This document shows positions 63,631 to 64,000 of a DNA stretch of 64,000 nt, one piece after another (positions within the stretch are counted from its first letter, which is position 1; each line of letters starts with the position of its first letter). The translations under genes and the position numbers were made by a program. Below the pieces are notes generated by a model. The model was not told where the DNA came from, did no database searches, and saw nothing but the letters and a program-made list of their open reading frames with translations. The stretch lies in assembly GCA_030651695.1 (NCBI GenBank), contig JAUSCD010000019.1, positions 1-64,000 of the forward strand, in the 5' to 3' direction. The DNA is from Pseudohongiella sp. Its GTDB lineage: Bacteria > Pseudomonadota > Gammaproteobacteria > Pseudomonadales > Pseudohongiellaceae.

Positions 63631-64000
63631 ATGTTGAGCAAAACCGTTGCTGAGTTGGCGACCGCGCTGTCTCAGAAAGAGATCTCTGCCAGGGAACTGA
63701 CACAGGCTTATCTGGATCGTATCGGCCGATTGAATCCTGCGTTAAACGCCTATGTGACCATTACAGCTGACAAGGCACTGGCCCAGGCAGATCTTGCTGA
63801 TGCACGCATTTCACGCGGCGAAGCAGGACCTTTAACAGGCATCCCCATCGCACATAAAGATATTTTTTGTACCCGCGATGTACTGACCGCCTGCGGCTCG
63901 CACATGCTGCACAACTTTATTGCGCCGTACGACGCCTGCGTGGTTGAACGTCTTGAGCAGGCGGGCGCCATCATGCTCGGCAAAACCAATATGGACGAAT
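63631..64000 (+). CDS. gatA: Asp/Glu-tRNA amidotransferase subunit A (partial)
   Basis: The first 123 codons of GatA; the gene runs off the window. [26 protein letters not shown] and [23 protein letters not shown] are the amidase-family features; the Lys of HKD is the first catalytic triad residue, and the two serines lie beyond the window. ATG at 63631 with AAGGA upstream. Confidence 0.95.
   Translation, partial: MLSKTVAELATALSQKEISARELTQAYLDRIGRLNPALNAYVTITADKALAQADLADARISRGEAGPLTGIPIAHKDIFCTRDVLTACGSHMLHNFIAPYDACVVERLEQAGAIMLGKTNMDE

Overview
The window reads as chromosomal DNA from a free-living, probably aerobic and probably marine or aquatic gammaproteobacterium. Evidence: the block rng-maf-mreD-mreC-mreB with yhdP and a nitrilase beside it, divergent from gatC-gatA, is a typical gammaproteobacterial arrangement. 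There is also an FNR-type regulator with a 4Fe-4S cysteine set, a perfect Fur box, a BigR-type sulfide-response locus and many fatty-acyl/side-chain degradation genes. No rRNA, tRNA, CRISPR array, prophage or transposase gene was seen. I cannot assign a genus from sequence alone.

Region 1 (1-15.2 kb) is the accessory-looking part. It holds a His-rich exported protein divergent from a Crp/Fnr regulator, a membrane zinc protease, a Fur-box-controlled 63-residue protein, a paired acyl-CoA dehydrogenase operon, a DMT exporter, a four-gene operon DUF1592 - DUF1552 - unknown exported protein - TetR, a family VIII esterase-like serine hydrolase and an alpha/beta hydrolase. Six copies (A-F) of a roughly 190-210 bp structured element lie between these genes, and a seventh, sequence-unrelated palindrome has the same architecture. 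The arms differ between copies but keep pairing. Nearly all unpaired transitions are G.T on one strand, bulges are conserved on one side, and every apical loop is of the C(GNA)G type. None was seen in the remaining 49 kb. This is the strongest candidate for something undescribed in the window.

Region 2 (15.2-21 kb) is a beta-oxidation module: Zn alcohol dehydrogenase, bifunctional hydratase/3-hydroxyacyl-CoA dehydrogenase and thiolase on the minus strand, with a canonical acyl-CoA dehydrogenase divergent across an operator-like palindrome. Region 3 (21-25 kb) is speD-speE followed by an EEP-family phosphodiesterase and a cardiolipin-synthase-like PLD enzyme. Region 4 (25-29.5 kb) is a redox/sulfide island: two universal stress proteins, an FNR homologue, and a BigR/persulfide-dioxygenase/YeeE-type locus.

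Region 5 (29.5-39.1 kb) carries a split spermidine-synthase-like membrane system, MATE and AEC transporters, then an aminoglycoside-phosphotransferase-like kinase, a histidine phosphatase, a second acyl-CoA dehydrogenase pair and a PECR-like SDR. These last genes probably form one acyl-CoA catabolic cluster. Region 6 (39-53 kb) is mixed housekeeping: uppP, a DUF4105/Lnb-like protein, a ThDP enzyme, amidohydrolase, thioesterase, lipoprotein, patatin, TPR protein, aminopeptidase, glutaminyl cyclase, HIT protein, mtnA, an orphan ExbD, TetR and DUF445. Region 7 (53-64 kb) is the conserved envelope/cell-shape block nit-yhdP-rng-maf-mreDCB, in which mreC appears to start at a rare AUU codon, and divergently gatC-gatA, cut by the window end.
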